Positions 46,655-56,651 of a stretch of 64,000 nucleotides of DNA are shown in pieces; within the stretch, counting starts at the first letter, position 1; each line of letters starts with the position of its first letter. A model generated the notes under the pieces. That model made no database searches and was not told where the DNA came from. It worked only from the letters and a program-made list of their open reading frames with translations. The position numbers and the translations under genes are program-made. The DNA comes from Allochromatium tepidum (lineage in GTDB: Bacteria > Pseudomonadota > Gammaproteobacteria > Chromatiales > Chromatiaceae): the NCBI RefSeq assembly GCF_018409545.1, contig NZ_AP024563.1, forward strand, positions 1,070,755-1,134,754, given 5' to 3'.

Positions 46655-47278
46655 TCAATTCGCTTGAGACGGTTGATGGTGCGACAGAATACCGATCAAG
46701 ACCTGGAACAGCTCATGGATGTCCAAGGGCACGCGAAACGAATCGATGTCGCGGCTGATGCATTTGGCGGCGCGCTCCAGTTTACCGAACCGCCACACAT
46801 CACCGACGGTAATGGCTCCGAATAGATCCGGGTCGTCGCTCGGCAAATACTGATCCATCGCAATGAGTTCGGCTGCCAGTTGGGTGAAGCCTTTTTCCAT
46901 GTCGGATTTTTTGGCTTCGACGATGAGAAAGTTCTGCAGCGAGCGAATCCAATAGTCCAGATTGCCCTTGAGATGTTCGCTGACATAGATCGGATATTCG
47001 ATGTCGATCTTGACATCGATTTCGTCGAGCAATTCCAGCAGAATCGGCGCAATCATCACCTCGCGTTTGGCCGTTTCCGAATTGAGCGAAATGTGCGGCA
47101 GTTTTCGGTAAAACATATTCCGGAGGTTGTCGAGCGAATGTTTCACCGTTCCACGCGGCAAATCCAGTTTTGTCAACCGGTAGCGATAACCCAATTCCGC
47201 AAGAATATCCTCCGGCGGATAGTTCATCTCGAAATAATCCGAAAACGTATAGCTCCGTTCCGGTTTGAGGATGCTCAT
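46655..47278 (-). CDS. PD-(D/E)XK nuclease-like protein inside the Bat operon
   Basis: A 207-residue protein that does not belong to Bat operons. It carries the order D - hydrophobic strand - E-x-K (GNLDYWIRSLQNFLIVEAKKSD, split here between residues around 125 and 145), the PD-(D/E)XK nuclease pattern, as in N-terminal domains of type I restriction subunits or small orphan nucleases. Its base composition is clearly lower in G+C than its neighbours, and codons such as AAT, GAA and TTT are more frequent, pointing to transfer. It fits neatly between DUF4381 and batA with gaps of about 37 and 35 bases, so the operon still reads through. No methylase or partner is nearby. Role unknown. Confidence 0.65.
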   Translation of the reverse strand: MSILKPERSYTFSDYFEMNYPPEDILAELGYRYRLTKLDLPRGTVKHSLDNLRNMFYRKLPHISLNSETAKREVMIAPILLELLDEIDVKIDIEYPIYVSEHLKGNLDYWIRSLQNFLIVEAKKSDMEKGFTQLAAELIAMDQYLPSDDPDLFGAITVGDVWRFGKLERAAKCISRDIDSFRVPLDIHELFQVLIGILSHHQPSQAN

Positions 47279-47315
47279 GGCGGCATGCTCCGAGTGGAAA
47301 TGGCCGGTACAGGCA

Positions 47316-47861
47316 TTATGAATCCTGGCGTGCGCTCGTGTCGCGCGCACGGATCCAAGGCTCGGTCGCCTCGATCAGCGCCTGGAGATCCGCCGATCGA
47401 ATACCGGGCGGGGCATAGGGCGCCACCAACAGCACCCGGCCGCGCTCGTGCCAGGGAAAGCCGTTCGGGTCATGGGCTGCGAGCCAGTCGAGCCAGTCGC
47501 TCCCGGTCAGACCGGCGCAGGCCGGACGCCCGAGCCGCGCCATGGCGATGCGGCGCAATAGCTCCGACAGCTCGCCGGCCAGGGTCTTGACATCCTGACC
47601 CGTGCGCGCCCGTCGGCTCAGATCGCGCAGCGCCTTGGCGGCATCCCAGCGCCAGGTGCCGAGCGTGACGCCCGGAATGGGCACGCGCAGACTGAGCGGG
47701 ACGCGCCGGCGCCAGAGCGCATAGCCGAGCAGTCCACAGACCAGCGCCAGCAGCCACCAGCCCGGCGCCGGCGGCCACCAGGGGATGGGTGGGATGTCGC
47801 GGATGTCGCGCAGAGCCTGCAAGGGCGGTTCGATCGGTGTGAAGAGCGTATCCGTATCCAT
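47316..47861 (-). CDS. DUF4381 membrane protein of the Bat operon
   Basis: A 181-residue protein starting with the DUF4381 hallmark of LRDIRDIPPIPWWPPAPGWW, then one membrane helix (LLALVCGLLGYALWRRR) and a helical cytoplasmic domain (LSELLRRIAMARLGR, LTGSDWLDWLA). DUF4381 genes regularly follow DUF58 in Bat operons. The ATG is one base after the DUF58 stop. An upstream in-frame start is eight codons earlier and inside that gene. Confidence 0.9.
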   Translation of the reverse strand: MDTDTLFTPIEPPLQALRDIRDIPPIPWWPPAPGWWLLALVCGLLGYALWRRRVPLSLRVPIPGVTLGTWRWDAAKALRDLSRRARTGQDVKTLAGELSELLRRIAMARLGRPACAGLTGSDWLDWLAAHDPNGFPWHERGRVLLVAPYAPPGIRSADLQALIEATEPWIRARDTSARQDS

Positions 47862-47862
47862 G

Positions 47863-48780
47863 TCAGACGGCCCGCGAGCGCGCACGCTGTTCGAGGTTGT
47901 GGATGAGGGTCAGATGGATCTCGGCATCGGTGCGCACCGGCAGCAGCAGGATGTGCAGCCGGTGCGCCATCGCCTGGAGCCGTGCGCGCCGTTCCTCCCA
48001 CAGCCGCCGATAGCCGCGCGCGGCCTCGGGATCGTCGGTGTCGATCTCGATCAGCGCGCCGTCGGTGCCGGTGAAGGTCGCCACGCCCATGGCCGGGATC
48101 TCCCAGTCGGCCGGATCGTCGACCGGGATCAGTACCACGGTGTTGCGCTGGCAGAGATCGCCCAGCACCTGTTCCAGACCCGCCACCTCGCGGTTGAGAT
48201 CCGCAATCACGAACACCAGTGAGCCGGTCGGCAGACCCGAGGTCGCGCGCCGCAGTGCACCGCTCAGACAATCGATCGAGGGGTCCATCTCGGTGCCGGG
48301 TTCGCTCAGGGTGCGCAGCACCTGCCAGAGCGCACGGCGTCCGCGCGAGGGACGGAAGTGTTGCAGCCCGGCCAGCGGATCGCCGAACACCAGCCCGCCG
48401 ACCCGGTCGTTGAGCCGGCTCGCCGCCCAGCCGATCAGCGCCGCCGCGCGCGCCGCCTGCACCGATTTGAAGGTGCCGCGCGTACCGAAGCTCATGTGCG
48501 GTCCCTTGTCGACACAGAGCACCACCGAGCGCTCGCGTTCCTCGCGGAAGATCTTCAGGTGCGGCTCGTTGGTGCGGGCCGTCACCTTCCAGTCCATGTA
48601 GCGGATGTCGTCGCCCTCGCGGTATTCGCGCACCTCCTCGAAGTTGACTCCCGCGCCCCGGAACACCGAGGCATAGAGTCCGGCAAAGGCCGAGTTGACC
48701 AGATGATGCGACGGCAGACCCAGCGAATGGGCCTGATGGCGCAGTTCCAGCAGATCGTCGAGTCTGGGGTAGAGGCTCAT
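47863..48780 (-). CDS. DUF58 domain protein of the Bat operon
   Basis: A 305-residue cytoplasmic protein. The DUF58 signature is clear (GVNFEEVREYREGDDIRYMDWKVTART, KIFREERERSV), followed by a VWA-like fold (LCVDKGPHMSFGT, VFVIADLNREV). DUF58 proteins usually work with a MoxR AAA ATPase encoded just upstream, which is missing here. The ATG overlaps the stop of the restored reading frame of the hydrolase gene (ATGA). The upstream 22 codons in frame are not conserved. Confidence 0.9.
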   Translation of the reverse strand: MSLYPRLDDLLELRHQAHSLGLPSHHLVNSAFAGLYASVFRGAGVNFEEVREYREGDDIRYMDWKVTARTNEPHLKIFREERERSVVLCVDKGPHMSFGTRGTFKSVQAARAAALIGWAASRLNDRVGGLVFGDPLAGLQHFRPSRGRRALWQVLRTLSEPGTEMDPSIDCLSGALRRATSGLPTGSLVFVIADLNREVAGLEQVLGDLCQRNTVVLIPVDDPADWEIPAMGVATFTGTDGALIEIDTDDPEAARGYRRLWEERRARLQAMAHRLHILLLPVRTDAEIHLTLIHNLEQRARSRAV

Positions 48781-49366
48781 GCGGTGTGTGGCGCGACCTT
48801 GAACAGGGGTGAACGGGCTCCTGGAAGCCCGGAGTCGAGAACACATTCCAAATCCAATGGGGCAACCGCTGTTGGAGTGACTGTTCGAGCGGTTTCGAGG
48901 CGATCGTCCTCGATCGCTTCGGACAGGGATCGTAGCGCGTCCAGTGGTCCGGGTCGACCGGGCGATGATCGGAACCCGTGGTGATCAGCCGCGAGGCGGG
49001 TAGGCCGCTGTGCGTCAGTAGCCGTTCCGAGTCGGCATAGGCCACGACGTCATCTTGCCTTGAGTGCAGAATCCAGGTCTCAGGTTTGACGCGATCAAGC
49101 CGGTCGTGGTCGCGCCGGGCCGGGCACAGCAGCACCAGGGGCGTGTCTCCGGACTGGAGGTGCATGGCCACGGCGCCGCCGCGTGAGGAGCCGACGATGA
49201 CATCGGGAGCATGCCGGTCGTAAGCGGCCTGGGCGACGTCGACCGCCGTCTGGAAGTCATCGTCGTCCAGGGCGGGATTGAGCACCTCATGTCCCAGGCT
49301 TTGTAGAAACCTGGGTTTCATGCCGCCTGGGGTCGAGTACCATCCATGTAAAAACAGAATTTTCAT
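48777..49366 (-). pseudogene. Alpha/beta hydrolase gene with a frameshift near its 3' end
   Basis: The first 140 codons encode a small alpha/beta hydrolase of the YqiA/RBBP9 kind: KILFLHGWYSTPGG, nucleophile elbow GSSRGGA, and TTGSDHRPVDPDH with the catalytic His. The frame then runs without stop into DUF58 in the wrong register for several hundred codons. Moving one base at about 48945-48950 restores a natural helix (LDALRSLSEAIEDD) and reaches a TGA overlapping the DUF58 ATG. A single-base deletion, or a sequencing error at GGACC, explains this. If real, the protein has an aberrant C-terminus but keeps its catalytic residues. Confidence 0.65.
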
Positions 49367-49402
49367 CGGTTCGCATCCGATTGGGTGGAACGTCGAGTCA
49401 AT

Positions 49403-49564
49403 TCATGGGCCGACATAGGGCCGCAACCGCATCTGTCCCCCAGCCAGCCACACCTCAATATGCTTGAGATACGCCATCCCGAGCAAGACCTGCTCACCGG
49501 CCATGTTCGGCAGCACGGTCGCCTTGACCTGATGCGCGACCAATCCGCCGACATCGACACTAAG
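49403..49564 (-). pseudogene. Partial copy of the adjacent aspartic protease C-terminus
   Basis: On the minus strand about 53 codons read like a second copy of the end of the neighbouring protease: VDVGGLVAHQVKATVLPNM and VLLGMAYLKHIEV match [19 protein letters not shown] and [13 protein letters not shown]. It ends in TGA at 49403-49405. There is no start codon or protease active site, so it is a remnant of a tandem duplication or of a deleted paralogue. Its divergence shows it is not recent. Confidence 0.6.
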
Positions 49565-49577
49565 GATCCAGGCATCT

Positions 49578-50117
49578 TCAAGGCAAGTGACCTCGCAGAG
49601 TCAGGGTATCGCCGCGCTGAATGAGTTCGAGCGGCTTGAGAAAACTCATGCCCAGCAACACCTCGTCGCCCGGCATGTTCGGCAGTACGCTCGCGCGCAC
49701 GCCATGCGCGACCAGCCCGCCGAGTTCGACCCGCGCCAGCCGCGTCGGCCAGGTGCGGGTGATCCCATTGGCGGTGCGGCTGGTCTCTTCCGGGCCGAGC
49801 CGCAGATCCAGCCGTCGCGCCAGATCCAGCGACAGCGCCACATCGGTCGCGCCCGTGTCGACCAGAAAGCGCACCGGCTCGCCGTTGATCTTACCGCTCG
49901 CGACATAGTGCCCGGCCCGATTGCGCCGGAGCACCACCTCGACCACGCCGTCGGCCCCCTGAAGCGTGAGCGGATGCGGATTGGGATTGTTGTCCCGCTC
50001 CAGCCATTGATGGAAGAACAGCGCCAGCAACGCCAGCCCGGAGATCCAGGCCCCGAACAGCATGGCCCGACCGAGACGGGCGGGCCAGTCGTCGCGGACG
50101 CGCTCCTCGTCAGACAC
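49578..50117 (-). CDS. Membrane-anchored retropepsin-like aspartic protease (TIGR02281 type)
   Basis: A 179-residue protein: short cytoplasmic N-terminus, membrane helix ([20 protein letters not shown]), and a retroviral-type aspartic protease domain with the active site [13 protein letters not shown] and the flap and C-terminal strands ANGITRTW and [13 protein letters not shown]. Such single-domain proteases act as dimers in the periplasm. The GTG start overlaps the sucB stop by eight bases; the longer frame upstream lies inside sucB. A second, partial copy follows at 49403-49564. Confidence 0.87.
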   Translation of the reverse strand: MSDEERVRDDWPARLGRAMLFGAWISGLALLALFFHQWLERDNNPNPHPLTLQGADGVVEVVLRRNRAGHYVASGKINGEPVRFLVDTGATDVALSLDLARRLDLRLGPEETSRTANGITRTWPTRLARVELGGLVAHGVRASVLPNMPGDEVLLGMSFLKPLELIQRGDTLTLRGHLP

Positions 50118-51396
50118 GCAACAGCAACCGCGCCGGATCTTCCAGCAGATCCTTGATCGCGACCAGGAACTGCACCGCATCGCGCCCGTCGATGAGCCTG
50201 TGGTCATAGGTGAGCGCCAGATACATCATGGGCGCGATCACGATCTGACCGTTCTCGACGATCGGACGCTCCCGGATCTTGTGCAGACCCAGGATGGCGC
50301 TCTGCGGCGGGTTGAGGATCGGCGTCGACAGCAACGAGCCGAACACCCCGCCATTGGTGATGGAGAAGGTGCCGCCGGTGAGCTCCTCGTAACTGAGGCT
50401 GCCGTCCTTGGCCTTTTGACCGAAGTCGGCGATGCCCTGCTCGATCTCGGCCATGCCGAGCTGATCGGCGTTGCGCAGGATCGGCACCACCAGACCGCGC
50501 GGCGAGCTGACCGCGATGCCGATGTCGTAATAGCCGTGATAGAGGATGTCCTCACCGTCGATCGAGGCGTTGAGCACCGGGAAACGTTGCAGGGCTTCAA
50601 CCGCCGCCTTGACGAAGAACGACATCAGCCCCAGCCGCGCACCGTGACGCTGCTCGAAGGTCTCCTTGTAACGCGCGCGCAGGGCATTGACGGCGCTCAG
50701 ATTGACCTCGTTGAAGGTGGTCAGCAGTGCGGCGTTCTGTTGTGCCTGGAGCAGACGCTCGGCGATGCGGGCACGTAGCCGGGTCATGGGCACGCGCTGC
50801 TCGGGGCGACCGGCCTCGCCGCCGAGGGCGGGCGTTGGGGCGAGCGCGGGTTCGACCGGCATCTGGGAGGACGGCGCGGCGGCGGCCCGAGCGGCGGCGA
50901 GATCGGGATGACGCTCCGGCGCCTGACCTTCGCGCGCGTCCAGATAGGCCATTACATCGGCCTTCCGGATGCGTCCGTCGCGGCTGGGGATCTCGCTCGG
51001 TTCCAGGTGCAGTTCCCTGACCAGCTGACGCGCCGAAGGAGTGACATGGGGCGCTGTTGTCGGCTGGGACGCCGCCGGTGATGCGGGCGTCGCGCGCGTT
51101 GCGGCGCCGGCCGTGCTCGCCGGTGCGGCGGGCTTGGACGCGGGCGCGGCACTCACCGCCCCCTCGCTGATCAGCGCCAGCACGTCATCGGCCTGCACCA
51201 GCGCGCCTTCCTCGGCCAGGATCTCGCCGAGCACGCCGGTACGCGGCGCCGGCACCTCCAGCACCACCTTGTCGGTCTCCAGCTCGACCAGATTCTCGCC
51301 CTCCCTGACCGCCTCGCCCGGCCGTTTGCTCCAGGTCAACACCCGTGCATCGGCGACGGATTCGGGTAGAGCGGGTACGCGGACTTCGAGACTCAT
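50110..51396 (-). CDS. sucB: Dihydrolipoyllysine succinyltransferase, E2 of 2-oxoglutarate dehydrogenase
   Basis: A 428-residue E2 protein. The N-terminal lipoyl domain has its lipoylation Lys in [15 protein letters not shown], then an Ala/Pro-rich linker, a peripheral-subunit-binding domain ([18 protein letters not shown], about residue 120-155), and the catalytic acyltransferase core ending with [18 protein letters not shown] (active-site His and Asp). It transfers succinyl groups to CoA in the TCA cycle. It overlaps sucA by four bases. The E3 subunit is not in the window. Confidence 0.95.
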   Translation of the reverse strand: MSLEVRVPALPESVADARVLTWSKRPGEAVREGENLVELETDKVVLEVPAPRTGVLGEILAEEGALVQADDVLALISEGAVSAAPASKPAAPASTAGAATRATPASPAASQPTTAPHVTPSARQLVRELHLEPSEIPSRDGRIRKADVMAYLDAREGQAPERHPDLAAARAAAAPSSQMPVEPALAPTPALGGEAGRPEQRVPMTRLRARIAERLLQAQQNAALLTTFNEVNLSAVNALRARYKETFEQRHGARLGLMSFFVKAAVEALQRFPVLNASIDGEDILYHGYYDIGIAVSSPRGLVVPILRNADQLGMAEIEQGIADFGQKAKDGSLSYEELTGGTFSITNGGVFGSLLSTPILNPPQSAILGLHKIRERPIVENGQIVIAPMMYLALTYDHRLIDGRDAVQFLVAIKDLLEDPARLLLRV

Positions 51397-54266
51397 TGGG
51401 GGGGAATCCTTTTGTTCATGTTCGGGTTGTACTGACCGCTCAGGGCCTCGTCGATCAGACGCTCATGCTGTTCGACATGGGCGGCGCGATGACCGACGGC
51501 CGGGGCGGCGGAGGCGGGGCGGCCGACATAATAGGGCCGCTTGCCCTCCTGGATGAGGTTGTGGAAGCGATGCTTGATCTGGTCCCAGGCGCCCTGGTTC
51601 TGCGGCTCCTCCTGGCACCAGACGATCTCCTCGACGTGCGCATAGGGTTCGAGGGCGCCGGCGAACGCCTCCTTGGGGAAGGGGTAGAGCTGCTCGATGC
51701 GCAGCAGCGCGACATTGGTCTGACCGCGCGCGCGCCGCGCCTCCAGCAGATCGTAGTAGACCTTGCCGCTACAGAAGACGACGCGCTCGACCTCGGCCGG
51801 ATCGATGGGATCGGTCTCGGGGATCAGCACCTGATACTGGCCGTGCGTCAGCTCGTCGAGCGAGGACACCGCGAGTCGATGGCGCAGCAGACTCTTGGGC
51901 GTCATCACGATCAGCGGCGTGCGATAGGGACGCAGCATCTGACGGCGCAGCAGATGGAACATCTGCGCCGGCGTGGTCGGCACGCAGACCTGGATGTTGT
52001 GCCCGGCGCAGAGTTGCAGGAAGCGCTCCGGACGCGCCGACGAGTGCTCGGCACCCTGGCCCTCCATGCCGTGCGGCAGCAGCATCACCAGACCGCAGTA
52101 CAGCCCCCACTTGGTACCGGCCGAGCTGATGAACTGGTCGATGACCACCTGGGCGCCGTTGGCGAAGTCGCCGAACTGCGCCTCCCAGAGCGTGAGCGCA
52201 TGCGGCTCGGCGGTGGCGAAGCCGTATTCGTAACCGAGCACCGCCTCTTCCGACAGAATCGAATCGATGGCGATGAAGGCGCCCTGATGCGGCCCCAGAT
52301 GCTGGAGCGGGGTATAGGACTCGCCCGTGGCCTGGTCGTGGATCTTGGCATGACGATGGAAGAAGGTGCCGCGCCCGACGTCCTGACCCGAGAGCCGCAC
52401 CGGGATGCCGGCATCGAGCAGGCCGGCATAGGCCAGATTCTCGGCATAGCCCCAGTTGAGGAGCTGGTCGCCCTGGGCCATCTTGTGCCGCTCCTCCCAG
52501 ATCTTCTCCACGCGCGGATGCAGCTCGAAACCCTCGGGCAGCCGCAGCATGGCGTCTGTAAGCGCACGCAGTTTTTCCAGCGGCACGCCGGTGTCGATGT
52601 CCTGATTCCAGTGCTTGCCGCGACAGAAGCTCCAGTCGACCCGCGCGATGTTGTCCAGGCCGCAGAGCACCGGACGGGCGATGAGCACGCCCTGTTCGAT
52701 GGAGTCGCGATAGGACGTGACCATCGCCTGCTCTTCCTCGTGCGTGAGCAGCCCCTGGGCGATCAGCCGCTCGGCATAGACCGCGCGCGGCGTCGGATGC
52801 CGGCGTATCTTTCGGTACATCATCGGCTGCGTGACCGCCGGCTCGTCGGCCTCGTTGTGACCGAGCCGGCGATAGCAGATCAGATCGACGATGACGTCCT
52901 TGTGGAACTGGTTGCGGAAGTCGAGCGCCAGCCGGGTGACGAAGATCACCGCCTCGGGATCGTCGCCGTTCACATGGAACACAGGCGCCTGCACCATCTT
53001 GGCGACATCCGTGCAATAGGGCGTGGAACGCGCGTCGAGCGGATGGCTGGTGGTGAAACCGATCCGGTTGTTGATGACGATGTGCACCGTGCCGCCGGTG
53101 CCGTAGCTGCGCGTCTGCGACAGTTGCAGCGTCTCCATCACCACGCCCTGACCGGCGAAGGCGGCATCGCCGTGGATCAGCACCGGCAGCACCTGATCGC
53201 CGGTCCGATCGCCCCGGCGGCGCTGGCGCGCGCGCACCGAGCCTTCGATCACCGGGTTGATGATCTCCAGATGCGAGGGGTTGAAACCGAGCACCAGATG
53301 CACAAGACCGCCGGGCGTCTCCACATCGGTCGCAAAGCCCATGTGATACTTGACGTCGCCGACCATCTGGCGCCAGTCCGTCCGGACCCGGCCCTCGAAC
53401 TCGTCGAAGATGTCGGCCGGCGGCTTGCCGAAGATGTTGGCGAGCACGTTGAGCCGGCCGCGATGGGCCATGCCGATCACGATCTCCTGCATCCCCTGGC
53501 GTCCGGCGCGCTGGATCAGCTCGTCGAGCATCGGGATGAGCGCATCGCCCCCTTCGAGCGAGAAGCGCTTTTGACCCACATAGCGCTGATGCAGATACTT
53601 CTCGATGCCCTCGGCGGCGGTCAGGAGCGTGAGCAGCCAGCGTCGGCCGGCGGTGTCCAGCTCGGGTTTGGCGCGATAGCCTTCCAGCCGCTTCTGGATC
53701 CAGCGCTTCTCCTGGGTATTGGTGATGTGCATGTATTCCGAGCCGACCGTGCCGCAATAGGTCTCCCGGACCATGCCGACGATCTCGCGCAGCGGCAGGC
53801 GGTCCGGGGCATAGAGCGAGCCGGTGTTGAAGACCTGGTCCATGTCTTCCGGCCCCAGATTGTGATACTCCAGGTCCAGGTCGGCGATGCGCGGCGCCTC
53901 ACGCAGCCGGATCGGATCGATGTCGGCGACCTGATGGCCGCGGTAGCGATAGGCGTTGATGAGACTGAGCACGGCCGCCTGCTTCTCGGCGGCGGCCGGG
54001 TCCAGACAGTCGGCCGTGCGGCTGGAGGCGTGTGCGCGCGGCTCCTGGGCGAGACGCCGGAAGTTGTCGCGGATCGGGCCGTGCGGGGTCTCGGCGACGG
54101 CCGGCTCGTTGGCCGCTTCCCGGCGCAGGCCGTCGAAGCGCGCGCGCCAGGCGACATCGATGCTCTCCGGGTCGACCAGATAGCGCTCGTAGAGATCCTC
54201 GATGAAGGCGGCGTTGCCGCCGTAGAGTGCGCTGGAGCCTCGGAACAAATCTAAGAGTGTGCTCAT
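51393..54266 (-). CDS. sucA: 2-oxoglutarate dehydrogenase E1 component
   Basis: A 957-residue thiamine diphosphate enzyme decarboxylating 2-oxoglutarate. Family segments include [48 protein letters not shown] (cofactor region), [11 protein letters not shown] and [24 protein letters not shown]. Length is close to the 933-residue E. coli protein. I start at [18 protein letters not shown]; the frame is open 36 codons further upstream without similarity. It heads the minus-strand unit sucA-sucB-aspartic protease. A complete TCA cycle is implied together with gltA. Confidence 0.95.
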   Translation of the reverse strand: MSTLLDLFRGSSALYGGNAAFIEDLYERYLVDPESIDVAWRARFDGLRREAANEPAVAETPHGPIRDNFRRLAQEPRAHASSRTADCLDPAAAEKQAAVLSLINAYRYRGHQVADIDPIRLREAPRIADLDLEYHNLGPEDMDQVFNTGSLYAPDRLPLREIVGMVRETYCGTVGSEYMHITNTQEKRWIQKRLEGYRAKPELDTAGRRWLLTLLTAAEGIEKYLHQRYVGQKRFSLEGGDALIPMLDELIQRAGRQGMQEIVIGMAHRGRLNVLANIFGKPPADIFDEFEGRVRTDWRQMVGDVKYHMGFATDVETPGGLVHLVLGFNPSHLEIINPVIEGSVRARQRRRGDRTGDQVLPVLIHGDAAFAGQGVVMETLQLSQTRSYGTGGTVHIVINNRIGFTTSHPLDARSTPYCTDVAKMVQAPVFHVNGDDPEAVIFVTRLALDFRNQFHKDVIVDLICYRRLGHNEADEPAVTQPMMYRKIRRHPTPRAVYAERLIAQGLLTHEEEQAMVTSYRDSIEQGVLIARPVLCGLDNIARVDWSFCRGKHWNQDIDTGVPLEKLRALTDAMLRLPEGFELHPRVEKIWEERHKMAQGDQLLNWGYAENLAYAGLLDAGIPVRLSGQDVGRGTFFHRHAKIHDQATGESYTPLQHLGPHQGAFIAIDSILSEEAVLGYEYGFATAEPHALTLWEAQFGDFANGAQVVIDQFISSAGTKWGLYCGLVMLLPHGMEGQGAEHSSARPERFLQLCAGHNIQVCVPTTPAQMFHLLRRQMLRPYRTPLIVMTPKSLLRHRLAVSSLDELTHGQYQVLIPETDPIDPAEVERVVFCSGKVYYDLLEARRARGQTNVALLRIEQLYPFPKEAFAGALEPYAHVEEIVWCQEEPQNQGAWDQIKHRFHNLIQEGKRPYYVGRPASAAPAVGHRAAHVEQHERLIDEALSGQYNPNMNKRIPPQ

Positions 54267-54354
54267 GCGGCGTGTTTCGATTGCCTTTGGTGGTCTGTCG
54301 TTTTTATTGGAACGGTCCGGCGCGACGCCATCGGACGCGGCCCGACGCGCGGGT

Positions 54355-54360
54355 TTTATA
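54355..54360 (-). promoter_or_regulatory. Candidate -10 element for sucA
   Basis: On the minus strand TATAAA occurs within GAGTATGCTATAAAACCC, about 90 bases before the sucA ATG in an otherwise G+C-rich region, and resembles an extended -10. No good -35 is seen. Confidence 0.25.
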
Positions 54361-54497
54361 GCATACTCGACCACGAACCCGACACGTCGTCACAGGGGCG
54401 ACCCGACGCGCCTGAGAAGTCCGATTGAAACGATAGAGACAGAGAATGGTCGAGCCGAGCCGGCGCCGGCCAAGTACCGGACGAACCCGAGACAGTC

Positions 54498-54764
54498 ATG
54501 CCAAACGATCCGGATTCCGCCGAGCCTCTCGTGATCCCCGAGTTCCCGGAAGATCGTCGGAGCGAGGCTCAGGTGCGTCGCGAGGCGCGCATCCGTCTGG
54601 CCAGGCTCGAGGCCGACATCGCCTATTTCCAGGCACGTCTCGAACTGATCGGCGAGCCCAACAGCAGCAACCGCGCCGCGCAACGCAAGCTGTTCACGCT
54701 GTTGCACAAGGCCACCGCCAAGCAGATCCTCGACACCCGACGCCGCCATGCCGACCTGCGCTGA
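54498..54764 (+). CDS. Small helical protein of unknown function
   Basis: An 88-residue hydrophilic protein, mostly predicted helix after residue 20 (REARIRLARLEADIAYFQARLELIG and a basic tail). No motif I recognise. It has a credible ATG, is divergent to sucA and lies upstream of hemC on the same strand with a 164-bp gap. Composition matches the neighbouring genes, so it is probably real. It could be a small regulatory or DNA-binding protein, but nothing in the sequence proves it. Confidence 0.55.
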   Translation: MPNDPDSAEPLVIPEFPEDRRSEAQVRREARIRLARLEADIAYFQARLELIGEPNSSNRAAQRKLFTLLHKATAKQILDTRRRHADLR

Positions 54765-54928
54765 GAGCGTTTCCGCGCACCGATCCGAGACCTGCCGCGC
54801 CATCCTGTGACACAATCGCCCCAGGCCGCGTCCGTGCGGCCGATCAATCTTGTTTTCAATCTTGAACCGCGTCGGCGACGACGTCCGCGCCCGTTTCGGT
54901 CGAACGCGGTTCGATTCCGGGATCCAAC

Positions 54929-55855
54929 ATGTCCAACAGCATTCGTATCGCCACCCGCAAGTCCCCCCTGGCCATGTGGCAGGCCGAGCACGTCACCGCC
55001 CGTCTCAAGGCGCTCCATCCCGACCTCACCGTCGAGATCATCGGCATGACCACCAAGGGCGATCAGTTGCTCGACTCGCCCCTGTCGAAGGTCGGCGGCA
55101 AGGGCCTGTTCGTCAAGGAGCTGGAGCAGGGGATGCTGGCCGGCGAGGCGGACATCGCCGTGCACTCGATGAAGGACGTGCCTGTCGAGTTCCCCGAGGG
55201 GCTGCATCTGGCGGTGATCATGGAGCGCGAGAATCCCTATGACGCCTTCGTCTCCAACACCTATGCCAATCTCGCCGAGCTGCCCGAGGGCGCCTGCGTC
55301 GGCACCTCCAGCCTGCGTCGTCAGTGCCAGCTCGCCGACCGCCGCCCCGATCTGCGCATCGAGCCGCTGCGCGGCAACGTCAACACCCGTCTGGCCAAGC
55401 TCGATGCCGGCGAGTACGACGCCATCATCCTCGCCGCCGCCGGACTGATCCGGCTCGGCTTCGAGTCGCGCATCCGTGACTGCATCGATCCGGTCGATTC
55501 GCTGCCGGCCATCGGTCAGGGCGCCATCGGCATCGAGTGCCGGGTCGACGACGCGCGCGTGCATCAGCTCATCGCGCCCCTGGCCGACCGCGACACCACC
55601 GACCGCGTGCTCGCCGAGCGTGCGATGAATGCGCGGCTCAACGGCGGCTGTCAGGTGCCGATCGGCGGTCATGCGGTGCTCGACGGCGATCAGTTGATCC
55701 TCAAGGGTCTGGTGGGAACCACTGATGGAACGCGCATCCTGCGCGCCGAGGCGTCCGGTCCGCGCGCCGAGGCCGAGGCCATCGGCGTGCGCGTGGCCGA
55801 GGATCTGCTCGGGCAGGGCGCCGATGCCATCCTGAGCGCGCTCCTGGGGCACTGA
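54929..55855 (+). CDS. hemC: Hydroxymethylbilane synthase (porphobilinogen deaminase)
   Basis: A 308-residue enzyme joining four porphobilinogen units into hydroxymethylbilane in tetrapyrrole synthesis. Landmarks are [27 protein letters not shown]-like ([11 protein letters not shown]) with the catalytic Asp nearby, [10 protein letters not shown], and [12 protein letters not shown] with the cofactor-binding Cys. Product feeds haem, sirohaem, and in phototrophs bacteriochlorophyll. It is followed after three bases by hemD. The start MSNSIRIAT fits the family length. Confidence 0.95.
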   Translation: MSNSIRIATRKSPLAMWQAEHVTARLKALHPDLTVEIIGMTTKGDQLLDSPLSKVGGKGLFVKELEQGMLAGEADIAVHSMKDVPVEFPEGLHLAVIMERENPYDAFVSNTYANLAELPEGACVGTSSLRRQCQLADRRPDLRIEPLRGNVNTRLAKLDAGEYDAIILAAAGLIRLGFESRIRDCIDPVDSLPAIGQGAIGIECRVDDARVHQLIAPLADRDTTDRVLAERAMNARLNGGCQVPIGGHAVLDGDQLILKGLVGTTDGTRILRAEASGPRAEAEAIGVRVAEDLLGQGADAILSALLGH

Positions 55856-55858
55856 GCG

Positions 55859-56614
55859 ATGAGCACGTCTGCCGATCTCGCCGGTCGCGGCGTGCTGGTG
55901 ACTCGTCCCGCCGGTCAGGCCGAGCCGCTGTGCCGCCTGATCGAGTCGGCGGGCGGGCGCGCCATCCGCTTTCCGACCATCGCCATCGAGCCGACCCACG
56001 ACCCTGAAGCCAAGGCACTTCTGGCCGAGTCCTGGGATCTGCTGTATTTCGTCAGTCCCAACGCGGTCGAACAGGCGCTGGCCCTGGTCGCCGACGGTCG
56101 CTGGCCGCGTGTGGAGCGGGTGGCGGCGGTCGGACGCGGCACGGCGCGCGCGCTGACGGCGGCCGGGCGCGCGCCCGATCTGGTGCCGAACGATCGTTAT
56201 GAAAGTGAAGCGCTGCTGGAGATGCCGGATCTGGCCGACATGCACGGTCGGCGGGTGTTGATCGTGCGCGGCGAGGGCGGACGGGCGCTCTTCGCCCAGA
56301 CCATGACCGAGCGTGGAGCCGAGGTGCGTTTCGCCGAGGTCTACCGGCGCGTGCGGCCTTCGGTCGATGTCGCGCCGCTACTGGCATGCTGGAGCGAGGA
56401 GGTCGACTTCGTGATGGCGACCAGTGACGAGGTGCTGCTCAATCTGGCCGAGCTGTTGGGTCGGGAAGGTCGCGCGCGCCTGTTGGCCACGCCGCTGGTG
56501 GTGATCGCCGAGCGCACGGCTCAGACCGCGCGTGATCTGGGTTTCCAGACCGTTCGGGTCGCCGAGCGCGCCGACGACGAGTCCATCGTGCGCGCACTGA
56601 TCGCGTTGTACTGA
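55859..56614 (+). CDS. hemD: Uroporphyrinogen-III synthase
   Basis: A 251-residue enzyme that cyclises hydroxymethylbilane with inversion of ring D. The poorly conserved family is recognised by GVLVTRPAGQAEPLCRLIE at the N-terminus, YFVSPNAVEQAL, VAAVGRGTARAL and VLIVRGEGGRALFAQTMTERGAEV, and by position directly after hemC. The usual gammaproteobacterial followers hemX and hemY are absent; a nuclease remnant and an IS element come next instead. Confidence 0.92.
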   Translation: MSTSADLAGRGVLVTRPAGQAEPLCRLIESAGGRAIRFPTIAIEPTHDPEAKALLAESWDLLYFVSPNAVEQALALVADGRWPRVERVAAVGRGTARALTAAGRAPDLVPNDRYESEALLEMPDLADMHGRRVLIVRGEGGRALFAQTMTERGAEVRFAEVYRRVRPSVDVAPLLACWSEEVDFVMATSDEVLLNLAELLGREGRARLLATPLVVIAERTAQTARDLGFQTVRVAERADDESIVRALIALY

Positions 56615-56651
56615 TTACGTAGTGTGCGCAAAACCGAAGGATGAGCCGTTC

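Noticed and set aside
47618-48776. Long C-terminal extension of the hydrolase frame
   Set aside because: It reads through DUF58 and DUF4381 in the wrong frame. It results from a frameshift near 48945 and is not a natural fusion.
51345-54254. 969-codon open frame on the plus strand
   Set aside because: Mirror of sucA on the opposite strand; sucA is unmistakable and the antisense product has no recognisable domain.
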